10,779 bases of DNA from assembly GCA_023421875.1 (NCBI GenBank), contig JAEZSM010000015.1, positions 1-10,779 of the forward strand, written 5' to 3'. Positions within the stretch are counted from its first letter, which is position 1, and every line of letters starts with the position of its first letter. Of this stretch, positions 1 to 6,598 are shown piece by piece. This stretch comes from Spirochaetota bacterium (GTDB taxonomy: Bacteria > Spirochaetota > Spirochaetia > Treponematales > Rectinemataceae). The notes under the pieces are model-generated. The model ran no database searches. It saw only the letters and a list, made by a program, of their open reading frames with translations, and had not been told where the DNA came from. Position numbers and translations under genes: made by a program.

Positions 1-348
1 ATCCTCTTTGTGATCGTCTGTCTCTTGCTCATTTTCCTTGTCATCGTGCAGGATGAGGATTCCGATTCCATCGGCGGCATATTCTCCGGCGGATCCTCCA
101 GCGCCTTCGGGTCCAGAGCCTCGAATATCGTCACCAGAATAACCTATGTTCTGGGTGCGCTCTTCTTCGTCACCGCCTTTACCATGGCGATCATCAACAA
201 ATCCTCTACCGGCAATATTGAAGCCCTCGCGACCCAGCAGAGCCAGGAGAGCGGCAGCGCCGAATGGTGGAAGGGCGAGGCTGCCCCTGAGGGAAGCACC
301 CTCGAGCAGCAAGCTCCCGCCGATTCGACCACCCAGACGTCGAATTGA
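1..348 (+). CDS. secG: SecG, preprotein translocase subunit (5' end missing)
   Basis: SecG is the small inner-membrane subunit that assists SecYE/SecA in protein export. The open frame enters from the window edge in frame 1, so the true start lies a few codons upstream; a GTG at 10 is probably internal. The visible protein has a first hydrophobic segment ending in VIVQDED, then the glycine/serine-rich loop with GGSSSAFGSR that is the hallmark of SecG, then RITYVLGALFFVTAF as the second membrane helix. A polar tail of about 50 residues rich in Q, S, E and T follows, longer than in many SecG proteins. The two-helix topology and conserved loop make the family call firm. The next gene begins 38 bases after the stop on the same strand, so co-transcription is likely. 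Confidence 0.93.
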   Translation: MLFVIVCLLLIFLVIVQDEDSDSIGGIFSGGSSSAFGSRASNIVTRITYVLGALFFVTAFTMAIINKSSTGNIEALATQQSQESGSAEWWKGEAAPEGSTLEQQAPADSTTQTSN

Positions 349-386
349 CGCTGGAAGCGGCACACGCCCTTCTTTAGCATGTACCG

Positions 387-794
387 ATGCGCATTGCGGT
401 CGTCGCGCTGAGCGAGAAAAAAAGCGAACAACTTACTAAAATTGCCCATGCTGTAGGCCGGGAATTTTCGGCCATGGGACAGCACTGCGATGTGATGACA
501 GCCGGCGGCTCGGGACTTTCGGGTTACGATTTTCTGGTGTTCTGCTCGGATTCGGCGAGCGTTGCTACGGTCAAGAACAACAGGCTCAGCCAGCTCCTCG
601 CCAGTTCAGGTATGCTCGTGGGCAAACGATCCATGGCGCTCCTCGTGGCCAAGGGTTTCTTCAGGAACAAAAAACTGGGACGGTATATGAGTTTGCTCGA
701 GAAGGAAGGCCTGATATTGACCATGGCTGAACTGATCTCGAACGAGGCTGAGGCGGTGGCCGCGGCTCGCGGCGCCCCGCTCGTACGAGGCTGA
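387..794 (+). CDS. Conserved hypothetical protein, flavodoxin-fold-like
   Basis: Function not recognised. The 135-residue product starts MRIAVVALSEKKSEQ, a beta strand and loop like the first beta-alpha unit of flavodoxin-type proteins. A second strand, YDFLVFCSD, lies near residues 47-55, and an alternating alpha/beta pattern continues (SMALLVAKGFF near 82-92). The usual FMN phosphate loop (T/S-x-T-G-N-T) is absent, replaced by SEKKSEQ, so flavin binding is doubtful. There is no signal peptide or membrane segment, so the protein is presumably cytosolic. No strong Shine-Dalgarno precedes the ATG at 387; an ATG at 379 is in another frame. Its stop TGA shares a base with the ATG of the J-domain gene (TGATG), suggesting translational coupling and a shared role. 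The fold assignment is an inference from pattern only. Confidence 0.7.
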   Translation: MRIAVVALSEKKSEQLTKIAHAVGREFSAMGQHCDVMTAGGSGLSGYDFLVFCSDSASVATVKNNRLSQLLASSGMLVGKRSMALLVAKGFFRNKKLGRYMSLLEKEGLILTMAELISNEAEAVAAARGAPLVRG

Positions 795-1666
795 TGGACA
801 TGGAAAACTACTACGAAGTCCTGGGCGTTTCCCCTGACTCCAATCAAAGCACGATTAAGAGCGCCTTCAGGAAAAAGGCAAAAAAGTATCATCCCGACAT
901 GGAAGGTCCCGGTCCGGCCAAGGCAGCAGCCCAAGGAGCGGAATATCAGGGCCGTAAAAAACACGATTCAGCGCCCGTCGCCTCGGTGCGTGAATCGGCC
1001 ATGCGCCTCATTCTCGAGGCCTACAGGATATTATCGGACGCTGAAAAGCGGAGGACTTACGACCGCAGCCTGAGGCGACAGCAACTCGAGCAGGGCGGAT
1101 TCGACTACAGGATCTTCCTCAAGTCCAGGACCTTCGATCCCGAAAGCCAGGCAAAACTCATCATTTTCGATCTGCTTCACGACCTGGAGGACGAAGCTAT
1201 TTTGGTCTACGAGCGATCAAAATCCTTCGGGGACTTTAGGCTGGAGCGCTGGATAGAGCGGGGCGAGGCCATGGACGCCGAGTACTGCCTGGCCGAAGAG
1301 TACGAAAAACGGGGTCGCTTGCTCAAAGCCTATGGTATTTACAAGCGCCTTATCGCCATGGAGCAGGAAAAAGCCTGGTTCCGGTACTATTTCGACGTTG
1401 TAGCCCTAAAATTCAGGACCCTGCTGCTTCAGAAAATGCCTGGCCGCATCGATGAGGACGACTACCTGGACAGGCTCGAAGAGGCTATCGGACTGGGTAT
1501 AGGCCTGCGGGACTCAGCCCAGTTTTTGCGGAAAAAGGCCGAAGTTCACTTACGGAGAAAGGAGTGGGGACAGGCCAGGGATGCCCTGGACAGGGCGGAA
1601 AGCCTCGTTCCCAAGCTTCCTGGCCTGGGGGCGGTGAAAAAGCGGCTCGTCGAAGCAGGGTTTTAA
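794..1666 (+). CDS. J-domain co-chaperone with TPR-like C-terminal region
   Basis: The 290-residue cytosolic protein begins with a J domain, the module that stimulates DnaK/Hsp70 ATPase activity. NYYEVLGVSPDSNQSTIKSAFRKKAKKYHPD carries helices I and II and the invariant HPD at residues 33-35; EAYRILSDAEKRRTYD (75-90) is helix III and its end. About 23 extra, charged, low-complexity residues lie between HPD and helix III. No glycine/phenylalanine region or CxxCxGxG zinc finger follows, so this is a class C J protein, not DnaJ. Residues 160-190 and 242-275 look like TPR hairpins (for example RRKEWGQARDALDRAESLVP). An ATG at 800 is an alternative start, better spaced from GAGG at 787-790, and would remove only two residues. 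It overlaps the preceding gene by one base and is probably the last gene of the secG transcript. Confidence 0.88.
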   Translation: MDMENYYEVLGVSPDSNQSTIKSAFRKKAKKYHPDMEGPGPAKAAAQGAEYQGRKKHDSAPVASVRESAMRLILEAYRILSDAEKRRTYDRSLRRQQLEQGGFDYRIFLKSRTFDPESQAKLIIFDLLHDLEDEAILVYERSKSFGDFRLERWIERGEAMDAEYCLAEEYEKRGRLLKAYGIYKRLIAMEQEKAWFRYYFDVVALKFRTLLLQKMPGRIDEDDYLDRLEEAIGLGIGLRDSAQFLRKKAEVHLRRKEWGQARDALDRAESLVPKLPGLGAVKKRLVEAGF

Positions 1667-1677
1667 GGTTTATCAGG

Positions 1678-1723
1678 ATAGAGCCAATTTCAAAAGTCTG
1701 TTTACTTTTGCAATTGGCTTTGT
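1678..1723 (+). repeat. Inverted repeat / hairpin 1 after the J-domain gene
   Basis: Arm AGCCAATT (1682-1689) pairs with AATTGGCT (1712-1719). After one T/C mismatch, CAAAAGT (1691-1697) pairs with ACTTTTG (1704-1710), leaving a 6-base loop CTGTTT. Four further outer pairs (1678-1681 with 1720-1723, including G-T) can form. It begins 11 bases after the J-domain stop codon. No clean T-run follows, so it is not a textbook intrinsic terminator, but it could end or stabilise the upstream mRNA. Its right side, ACTTTTGCAA, recurs in hairpin 3. Confidence 0.75.
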
Positions 1724-1724
1724 A

Positions 1725-1767
1725 GTTTCGTCCATTTTTATGCTAAAAGCATAAAAATGGACGAAAC
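1725..1767 (+). repeat. Perfect 20-bp inverted repeat with AAA loop
   Basis: The left arm 1725-1744 (starts GTTTCGTCC, ends ATGCT) is exactly complementary to the right arm 1748-1767 (AGCATAAAAATGGACGAAAC), separated only by AAA. The trinucleotide GTA flanks both sides (1722-1724 and 1768-1770), which could be a 3-bp target duplication or chance. No T-tract follows. The size and perfection suggest a small mobile-type palindrome, a cruciform or a strong RNA hairpin. It does not encode anything visible. Confidence 0.85.
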
Positions 1768-1785
1768 GTACGCACCTTAAAGGTA

Positions 1786-1819
1786 GCTTTTGCAAAACTC
1801 GTCTGACTTTTGCAAAAGC
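1786..1819 (+). repeat. Perfect 12-bp inverted repeat (hairpin 3)
   Basis: GCTTTTGCAAAA (1786-1797) pairs exactly with TTTTGCAAAAGC (1808-1819) around a 10-base loop CTCGTCTGAC. Each arm also contains the self-complementary core TTTTGCAAAA, so the same sequence occurs as a direct repeat. GTCTG plus ACTTTTGCAA (1801-1815) repeats the GTCTG-TTT-ACTTTTGCAA of hairpin 1 (1696-1713). A paired protein-binding site or a member of a dispersed repeat family are both possible. Confidence 0.75.
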
Positions 1820-1827
1820 CTCAGGAT

Positions 1828-1846
1828 ACTCGAGGCATTTTCGAGT
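1828..1846 (+). repeat. Short hairpin 4, close to the downstream promoter
   Basis: ACTCGAG (1828-1834) can pair with TTCGAGT (1840-1846), with one G-U pair, around the loop GCATT. An AT-rich stretch (GTTATTATGTTATTAAAG) follows. This might be a weak terminator for transcription coming from the J-domain gene, or an operator just upstream of the promoter at 1854-1882. Confidence 0.45.
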
Positions 1847-1853
1847 GTTATTA

Positions 1854-1882
1854 TGTTATTAAAGTGCTTGTCGTGCTATGAT
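1854..1882 (+). promoter_or_regulatory. Putative sigma-70-type promoter with extended -10
   Basis: TATGAT at 1877-1882 matches the -10 consensus at five of six positions and is preceded by TGC, giving an extended -10 (TGCTATGAT). At 17-bp spacing the -35 is a poor TGTTAT (1854-1859), consistent with dependence on the extended -10. It lies about 37 bases upstream of the chaperone gene start and would drive the chaperone-nusB-map unit. The ribosome site AGGAAAGAG (1899-1907) follows. Confidence 0.55.
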
Positions 1883-1918
1883 GAGCGGTAAACCTACTAG
1901 GAAAGAGAGCACACTACG

Positions 1919-2950
1919 ATGATAAAACGCTTGCTGCCGCTGTTACTCCTTTTTGGACTGCTTCCGATGCTGGGCGCCCAGACGACCATAGACAAGACCG
2001 TCGCGACGATCAAGCTCGTCAAGACTGAGGCGATCTCCCAGCGCCAGCTTAAAAGCGATGTCGAAAACCTCCAGAAGGCTTCCGGTGCAACCTTTACCCT
2101 CGACCAGGTCAAGCAGGTCCTGGATGCGCGGATAAACAGCCTTCTCTTTGTGCAGTACTGCGAGAGGGAAAAGATCTCCGTTCCCGATTCAGAGGTCAAC
2201 AAGGCTGTAGCGCAGATGAAGGTATCCCTCGGACCAGCAGCCACCGACGCCGATTTGGAAAAGCAGCTCAAGGCTACGGGCGTCTTTGTGGCGCCCAAGA
2301 TCTATGTCAAACAGCGCATGCTGTTCGAGACCTATGTGCAGGCCAAGCATGCCGATGCGCTCAAGGCTGTATTACAGCAACCCTCGGCCGACGAGATCCT
2401 CAAGGCCTATGATCTTTCCAAAGCCACCCTGGTCAGGCCTGATACCATGAGGGTGAGCGTGCTCTACGTGGACACCAGGGGCAAAAGCGCAGCTGACGCC
2501 CAGAAGGGAAAGGACAGCCTCCAGTCGGTGGCCAGCGCCCTGAAGATCAATCCAGCCAAATTTGACGAATATATGCTCAGGGCGGGCGACGAGGCCGGTT
2601 ACAAGTCCATACCCTCCCTCTATATAGAGAAGACAACCCAAAACAAGACGCTTTTCGGCGCCGAGCTCTTCGATACCGTATTCAAGCTCAAGGCTGGAGA
2701 TATCTCTACGGTGATCGAATCGCCCACAGGGTTTCGCATCGTACGGGCCAACGAGTTTCTTGCACAGAAACAGCTCGGGCTGGCGGATACCGTGCCAGGC
2801 AACCCGAACATGACGATTCAGCAGTTCTTAGCCATCCAGGTGGCGCAGGATAAGGAAAGCAGTTTTCTGGACAAGCTAGAGACTGATCTCATCGCCAAGC
2901 TGAGGACTGAGGCGAGCATCAAAATATTTGAAGAACACCTTACATGGTAA
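1919..2950 (+). CDS. Secreted SurA/PpiC-like peptidyl-prolyl isomerase or chaperone
   Basis: The 343-residue protein starts with a signal peptide: MIKR, a leucine-rich core, and a likely signal peptidase cleavage after LGA (about residue 20). No lipobox cysteine is present. Residues 25-150 are helical and resemble the SurA N-terminal chaperone domain; DVENLQKASGATFTLDQVKQVLDARINSLL is typical. Residues about 173-282 resemble a parvulin domain, clearest at FDTVFKLKAGDISTVIESPTGFRIVRANEF. The usual parvulin first-strand histidine is replaced (RVSVLYVD), so isomerase activity may be lost while chaperoning remains. The family includes the treponemal basic membrane antigen Tpn39b. It probably escorts outer-membrane proteins through the periplasm. 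The ribosome site AGGAAAGAG lies about 11 bases before the ATG. nusB follows 13 bases after the stop. Confidence 0.85.
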   Translation: MIKRLLPLLLLFGLLPMLGAQTTIDKTVATIKLVKTEAISQRQLKSDVENLQKASGATFTLDQVKQVLDARINSLLFVQYCEREKISVPDSEVNKAVAQMKVSLGPAATDADLEKQLKATGVFVAPKIYVKQRMLFETYVQAKHADALKAVLQQPSADEILKAYDLSKATLVRPDTMRVSVLYVDTRGKSAADAQKGKDSLQSVASALKINPAKFDEYMLRAGDEAGYKSIPSLYIEKTTQNKTLFGAELFDTVFKLKAGDISTVIESPTGFRIVRANEFLAQKQLGLADTVPGNPNMTIQQFLAIQVAQDKESSFLDKLETDLIAKLRTEASIKIFEEHLTW

Positions 2951-2963
2951 AGAGATATTAGGA

Positions 2964-3404
2964 ATGTCCGCACGAAGAAAGGCAAGAATACTGGCGTTTC
3001 AGGCACTCTATGCCTGGGAGGCGTCCAACTCCTCCCTTGAAGAACTTCTAAGCCTCAACTGGCTTGATCCGGGCAAGCTCAGCCAAATGGATGAGGAAAC
3101 CCTGGCTTTTACCAGGCTGATGATAGCCCAGGCCGTGGAGAATGCCGTCGAAATCGACGGCCGTATAACAAGGCACCTTGCTCACTGGCCCTTCGAGAGG
3201 CTCAAGAAAGTCGACTTGGCTATTCTGAGGATGGGCGCCGCCTGTCTGCTCTACCAGTCCGATATCTCTCCGGGAATAAGCATCGATGAGGCTATCGAGA
3301 TTGCCAAGGAATACGGTTCCGAGGAATCCTACAAGTTTATAAACGGCGTGTTGGACGGCATACGGAAAGATCTGGAAGCTAAGCATGATAAGACGGAAAA
3401 ATAA
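2964..3404 (+). CDS. nusB: NusB, transcription antitermination factor
   Basis: NusB binds boxA RNA together with NusE (S10) and supports antitermination, especially in rRNA operons. The 146-residue product has the family pattern along its length: RRKARILAFQALYAWE at the N-terminus, the central WPFERLKKVDLAILRMGA near residues 75-92, and the C-terminal ISIDEAIEIAKEYGSEESYKFINGVLDGI at about 106-133. The ATG at 2964 was chosen because family members begin this way. A TTG at 2928 would add twelve residues encoded inside the upstream gene and not seen in the family. The gene lies 13 bases after the chaperone stop, and its last 20 bases overlap map, so the three genes are most likely one transcript. 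Confidence 0.95.
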   Translation: MSARRKARILAFQALYAWEASNSSLEELLSLNWLDPGKLSQMDEETLAFTRLMIAQAVENAVEIDGRITRHLAHWPFERLKKVDLAILRMGAACLLYQSDISPGISIDEAIEIAKEYGSEESYKFINGVLDGIRKDLEAKHDKTEK

Positions 3405-4137
3405 CGAGCAGATTGAGGGAATTCGAAAATCCTGCGCCCTGCTCTCAAAGCTTTTCGAGGAAATTAGGCCGAGAGTTCAGCCCGGGGTCAGTCTTGTCGA
3501 ATTGGACGAATTCGCCAGGAGTTTTATTCTGCATCACGGCGGCAGACCCGCCTTTTTAGGCTATGAGGGGTATCCTGCCACGCTCTGTCTTTCGGTCAAC
3601 GAAGTGGTCATCCATGGCATTCCCGATAGGCGTCGCCTTGCGGAAGGCGACATTGTCGGCCTCGATTGCGGCATAGACCTGGACGGGTACTTTTCCGATG
3701 CGGCCATAACCTGGGCTGTCGGTTCCGTGAGTCCCGAGGCCGACAGGCTCATGCGTGTCACCAGAGAATGTCTGGTAAAAGCTATCGATGCAGTCCAGCC
3801 CGGAGCGAGAATTCATGATATAGCAAGGGCTGTGTTCAGGCATGCCACGAGCGCGGGGTTCGGCGTTGTGCGCCAGTACTGCGGCCACGGTGTAGGCCTG
3901 GAGATGCACGAAGATCCTCAGATACCCAACTACGTATCCCCGGGCCCTAATCCACGCCTCCTCCCGGGCATGATCCTCGCCCTCGAGCCTATGATCAACG
4001 TCGGCACTGGCGATGTCCGGGTCCTGGAGGACGACTGGACCGTCGTAACACTGGACGGTTCTTTGTCAGCCCACTACGAGCACACGGTGCTCGTGACCGA
4101 GACCGGCCACGAAGCCCTCACTTCCTGGGAATTTTAG
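3385..4137 (+). CDS. map: Type I methionine aminopeptidase
   Basis: This enzyme removes the initiator methionine from nascent proteins in the cytoplasm. The 250-residue protein is the short bacterial form without an N-terminal zinc-finger extension. All five metal ligands of the family are visible, each offset by three from E. coli numbering: D94 (GLDCG), D105 (FSDAA), H168 (CGHGVG), E201 (LEPM) and E232 (YEHT). The substrate histidines H77 (VIHGIP) and H175 (MHEDP) are also present. The start MIRRKNNEQIEGIRKS is typical. A Shine-Dalgarno GGAAG (3374-3378) lies six bases before the ATG, inside the end of nusB; the 20-base overlap implies coupled translation. It is the last gene of the unit. 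Confidence 0.97.
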   Translation: MIRRKNNEQIEGIRKSCALLSKLFEEIRPRVQPGVSLVELDEFARSFILHHGGRPAFLGYEGYPATLCLSVNEVVIHGIPDRRRLAEGDIVGLDCGIDLDGYFSDAAITWAVGSVSPEADRLMRVTRECLVKAIDAVQPGARIHDIARAVFRHATSAGFGVVRQYCGHGVGLEMHEDPQIPNYVSPGPNPRLLPGMILALEPMINVGTGDVRVLEDDWTVVTLDGSLSAHYEHTVLVTETGHEALTSWEF

Positions 4138-4146
4138 GGCAGTCTT

Positions 4147-4228
4147 CGGCTTCTCTTTTATCCGCTTCGATTTCGATGTTTTCTCCAGTAACGAAAATCA
4201 CTATCTTTTATTTTAAGAAGTGAAGCCG
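4147..4228 (+). other. map-htrA intergenic region with distant inverted repeat
   Basis: CGGCTTC (4147-4153) is complementary to GAAGCCG (4222-4228); with one T/T mismatch, CTT and AAG extend the stem inward. The enclosed span is about 70 AT-rich bases, too long for a standard terminator. A TTGACG at 4249-4254 could be a -35 box for htrA, but I see no good -10 at normal spacing. Nothing coding is visible in 4138-4296. Confidence 0.3.
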
Positions 4229-4282
4229 TGGGAGGGTTCATAAACCTTTTGACGGCACAAGGATACAACAGCTCTGAATAGC

Positions 4283-4289
4283 AAAGGAG
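4283..4289 (+). promoter_or_regulatory. Strong ribosome binding site of htrA
   Basis: AAAGGAG lies seven bases before the ATG at 4297. It is the most canonical Shine-Dalgarno in the window and fixes the htrA start. Confidence 0.85.
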
Positions 4290-4296
4290 AAATCAT

Positions 4297-5826
4297 ATGT
4301 CATCGGACCGGAAACTCTATTCCAAGAAATTTTTCGTGGCGAATCTCATCATACTGGGAGTCATCATAGGCTTTGCCTTCGCCTTTATCGGCGGCCGCGC
4401 ATTTATGGGAGGCGGCGCTTCGGCATTGCCGGTTGTGGAGGCGGAGAGCCCCAAGGTCCAGGTGAGCCCAGAGATCGGAGCGGCGCTCTCCCAGGCCGAA
4501 GCCCTGCAGACAGCCTTCCGTTATGTGGCTGACAAGGTCCTGCCGTCGGTGGTGGAGCTCCAGGTAGTGGATAAGGTGACTGAGGCGCCAAAGGCACAGC
4601 CCAGCATTCCTTGGGAGTTCTTCTTCGGACCCAGAAACAACCAGGAAGAGGAAGAACCTCCCCAGTACAGGCAGGAAGGCTTAGGATCGGGCGTGATTGT
4701 GCGAAGGGATGGCAAGACTGTCTACGTGCTTACCAACAACCATGTGGCCGGAAATGCCGAAGAGATTACGGTTATCATGAACGACGGCAGAGAATATCCG
4801 GGAAGCCTGGTAGGCGGGGACGAGCGCAAGGACATTGCCCTTGTCAAGTTCGAGACCAGCGATGAGGATATAGTCGTGGCGAGTCTGGGCGATTCCTCCA
4901 AGGTAAGGGTAGGGGACTGGGCAATAGCCCTGGGTAGCCCCTTTGGGCTTATCTCCTCGGTTACCGCAGGCATCGTTAGCGCCATCGGCAGGGACGGAGG
5001 ACCGGACGGCAATATCAGCGATTTTATCCAGACCGACGCCTCCATCAATAAGGGCAACTCGGGCGGCGCCCTGGTCAATATCAGGGGCGAAGTCATCGGC
5101 ATCAACACCTGGATTGCCTCTACCACGGGAGCATCGGTAGGCCTGGGCTTCGCGATCCCCATAAACAACGTAAAAAGCGCAATTGACGATTTTATCGAGC
5201 ACAAGGCCGTCCGCTACGGCTGGCTGGGCGTGAGCCTTCTGGATATGGGCAGGGATAAGGCTACCATGAAGGAGCTCGGCCTCGACGGACAGAAGGGAGC
5301 CTTCGTCTCCAGTGTGTTCAGGAACGGACCGGCTGACAAGGCGGGCATTCTTGCCGGCGATTACATAACCGCCATAGGCGGCGCAGAGATCAAGGGCCAG
5401 GAAGACCTGGTACGGAGGGTGGGAGATATCCCCGCCGGGAACAGCACGACCATCAGCCTTGTGCGAGGCGGGGAGCGCTTGAGCCTGACGGTGAAGATAG
5501 ACCTTAGGGACACGAGCGTGGCGAGTAACAACAAGGATCTCTTCCCCGGGCTTTCTGTGATATCCCTCGACTCGGAATCCATCGACAAGGACAAGATACC
5601 CGAAAGCGCCAAGGGCGGGCTCTTCGTCACCGACGTGGCGGCACGCAGCCCCGCTTCGGTCATGGGCCTGAGGGCCGGCGACATTATTATCAAGGTCAAC
5701 GATGAAATCCTTAAGGATATCGTTTGGTTCTACAGGGCTATCAACGACCCGAAAAATAATAAACTGAGCTTTACTGTCGTAAGGGACGAGCAGATTATCG
5801 ACACACTTGCATATAATAAAAACTAA
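4297..5826 (+). CDS. HtrA/DegP-family serine protease with two PDZ domains
   Basis: The protein is a periplasmic, ATP-independent protease/chaperone for misfolded envelope proteins, 509 residues long. The N-terminus has basic residues and a hydrophobic stretch at about 12-34 (FFVANLIILGVIIGFAFAF), either an uncleaved membrane anchor or a signal peptide. The trypsin-like domain spans about 70-300, with catalytic H149 (TNNHVAG), D179 (RKDIALVK) and S255 (GNSGGALVN). An acidic, proline-bearing loop (NNQEEEEPPQYRQE, about 114-127) precedes the core, where the regulatory LA loop lies in DegP. PDZ1 covers about 308-402 (YGWLGVSLL to SLTVKIDLR) and PDZ2 about 415-505 (GLFVTDVAARSPASVMGLRAGDIIIKVND). 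Two PDZ domains match DegP/DegQ rather than DegS. It stands alone between an intergenic gap and a strong hairpin. Confidence 0.95.
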   Translation: MSSDRKLYSKKFFVANLIILGVIIGFAFAFIGGRAFMGGGASALPVVEAESPKVQVSPEIGAALSQAEALQTAFRYVADKVLPSVVELQVVDKVTEAPKAQPSIPWEFFFGPRNNQEEEEPPQYRQEGLGSGVIVRRDGKTVYVLTNNHVAGNAEEITVIMNDGREYPGSLVGGDERKDIALVKFETSDEDIVVASLGDSSKVRVGDWAIALGSPFGLISSVTAGIVSAIGRDGGPDGNISDFIQTDASINKGNSGGALVNIRGEVIGINTWIASTTGASVGLGFAIPINNVKSAIDDFIEHKAVRYGWLGVSLLDMGRDKATMKELGLDGQKGAFVSSVFRNGPADKAGILAGDYITAIGGAEIKGQEDLVRRVGDIPAGNSTTISLVRGGERLSLTVKIDLRDTSVASNNKDLFPGLSVISLDSESIDKDKIPESAKGGLFVTDVAARSPASVMGLRAGDIIIKVNDEILKDIVWFYRAINDPKNNKLSFTVVRDEQIIDTLAYNKN

Positions 5827-5851
5827 CGGTATAGTCGATTCTTCAAACCCT

Positions 5852-5886
5852 GCAGCCGCCTGTCCCGCCGAGGGACAGGCGGCTGC
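5852..5886 (+). terminator. GC-rich hairpin, probable terminator after htrA
   Basis: A perfect 15-bp stem, 5852-5866 with 5872-5886 (GCAGCCGCCTGTCCC and its complement), encloses the 5-base loop GCCGA. It begins 26 bases after the htrA stop. Only a short CCTTTC follows, so the U-tract is weak, but the stem is very stable and the position fits transcription termination. Because the stem is symmetrical it might also block antisense transcription. Confidence 0.75.
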
Positions 5887-5977
5887 CTTTCGGGCCCTTC
5901 CCTTGCTCTTGTCCCGGGGTATTTTCCGGTTTTAAGGGATGTTAGTCCGACTGGGATCCTTTGCCCGAGAGGTTCCG

Positions 5978-6598
5978 ATGCACAAGGAATTCATACCCTA
6001 CGACATGATCCGCAACAACGCCATCAAGCTGGCCTACAAGATTTACGCCGATGGTTTTATACCCGACATCATCTACGTCTCGCTCCGCGGAGGGGCTTAC
6101 ATGGGCAACGTCATGAGCGAATATTTCAAGTTCATCCGCGGTGAAGACCACCCGGTTTTTTATGCCGCAGTCGTGGCCCGCTCCTACGTCGGCGTGAGCA
6201 GCCAGGAAGCGATCAAGATAGACGGATGGACCTACAATCCCGATTTTCTGCGAGGCGGTGATAGGGTGCTCCTGGTGGACGATGTCTACGATTCGGGAAG
6301 GACTATCAATCACCTCGCCAGGGTTATCATGGAGCGCGGTCTGCCCAGAGAGCAGGTCAAGATTGCCGTGCACGACTATAAAATCCGCGACTATCTTCCG
6401 GACAACCAGCCCTTCAAGCCCGACTACTGGTGTAGAAAACTCGAGCTGTTGACGCCGGATGACGAAACCTGGATCCATTACATGAGCCATGAGCTGGTCG
6501 GCCTGACCCCCGAGGAGGCTCAGCGCCACTACGTTTCCGCAGATCCCGAACTGGAGGAGCCCATGAGGCTCGTAACGGGGGGTCGGGGGGCTAAATGA
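5978..6598 (+). CDS. Phosphoribosyltransferase, probably purine type
   Basis: Type I phosphoribosyltransferases transfer ribose 5-phosphate from PRPP to a base. The 206-residue cytosolic protein contains the PRPP-binding signature RVLLVDDVYDSGRT at residues 96-109, with the paired aspartates D101-D102. It also has a candidate pyrophosphate loop SLRGG at 35-39. The C-terminal WIHYMSHEL resembles the end of xanthine/hypoxanthine-type enzymes, so purine salvage is the best guess, but the base specificity cannot be read from the sequence. The ATG at 5978 was chosen because GAGAGG (5967-5972) precedes it by five bases; an in-frame ATG at 5939 would add 13 residues but has no properly spaced ribosome site. 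Its 3' end overlaps convergent glgC by eight bases. Confidence 0.82.
   Translation: MHKEFIPYDMIRNNAIKLAYKIYADGFIPDIIYVSLRGGAYMGNVMSEYFKFIRGEDHPVFYAAVVARSYVGVSSQEAIKIDGWTYNPDFLRGGDRVLLVDDVYDSGRTINHLARVIMERGLPREQVKIAVHDYKIRDYLPDNQPFKPDYWCRKLELLTPDDETWIHYMSHELVGLTPEEAQRHYVSADPELEEPMRLVTGGRGAK

Noticed and set aside
1678..1846. CRISPR-like array interpretation of the intergenic repeats
   Set aside because: The repeats are different palindromes of unequal size without regularly spaced unique spacers, and no cas gene is nearby.
2928..2963. TTG-initiated extension of nusB
   Set aside because: The extra twelve residues are encoded within the end of the upstream gene and do not match NusB N-termini; the ATG at 2964 fits the family.
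4681..5202. Long - strand open frames (173 and 160 codons) opposite the HtrA protease domain
   Set aside because: They overlap the coding sequence for the catalytic triad region of htrA in two frames and resemble no protein family.
5939..5977. Upstream ATG start for the phosphoribosyltransferase
   Set aside because: AAGGG directly abuts this ATG with no spacer, whereas GAGAGG is well spaced before the ATG at 5978.
5942..6529. 195-codon open frame on the - strand
   Set aside because: It lies wholly antisense to the phosphoribosyltransferase, whose PRPP motif is intact, and shows no recognisable domain; it is a by-product of GC-rich codon use.
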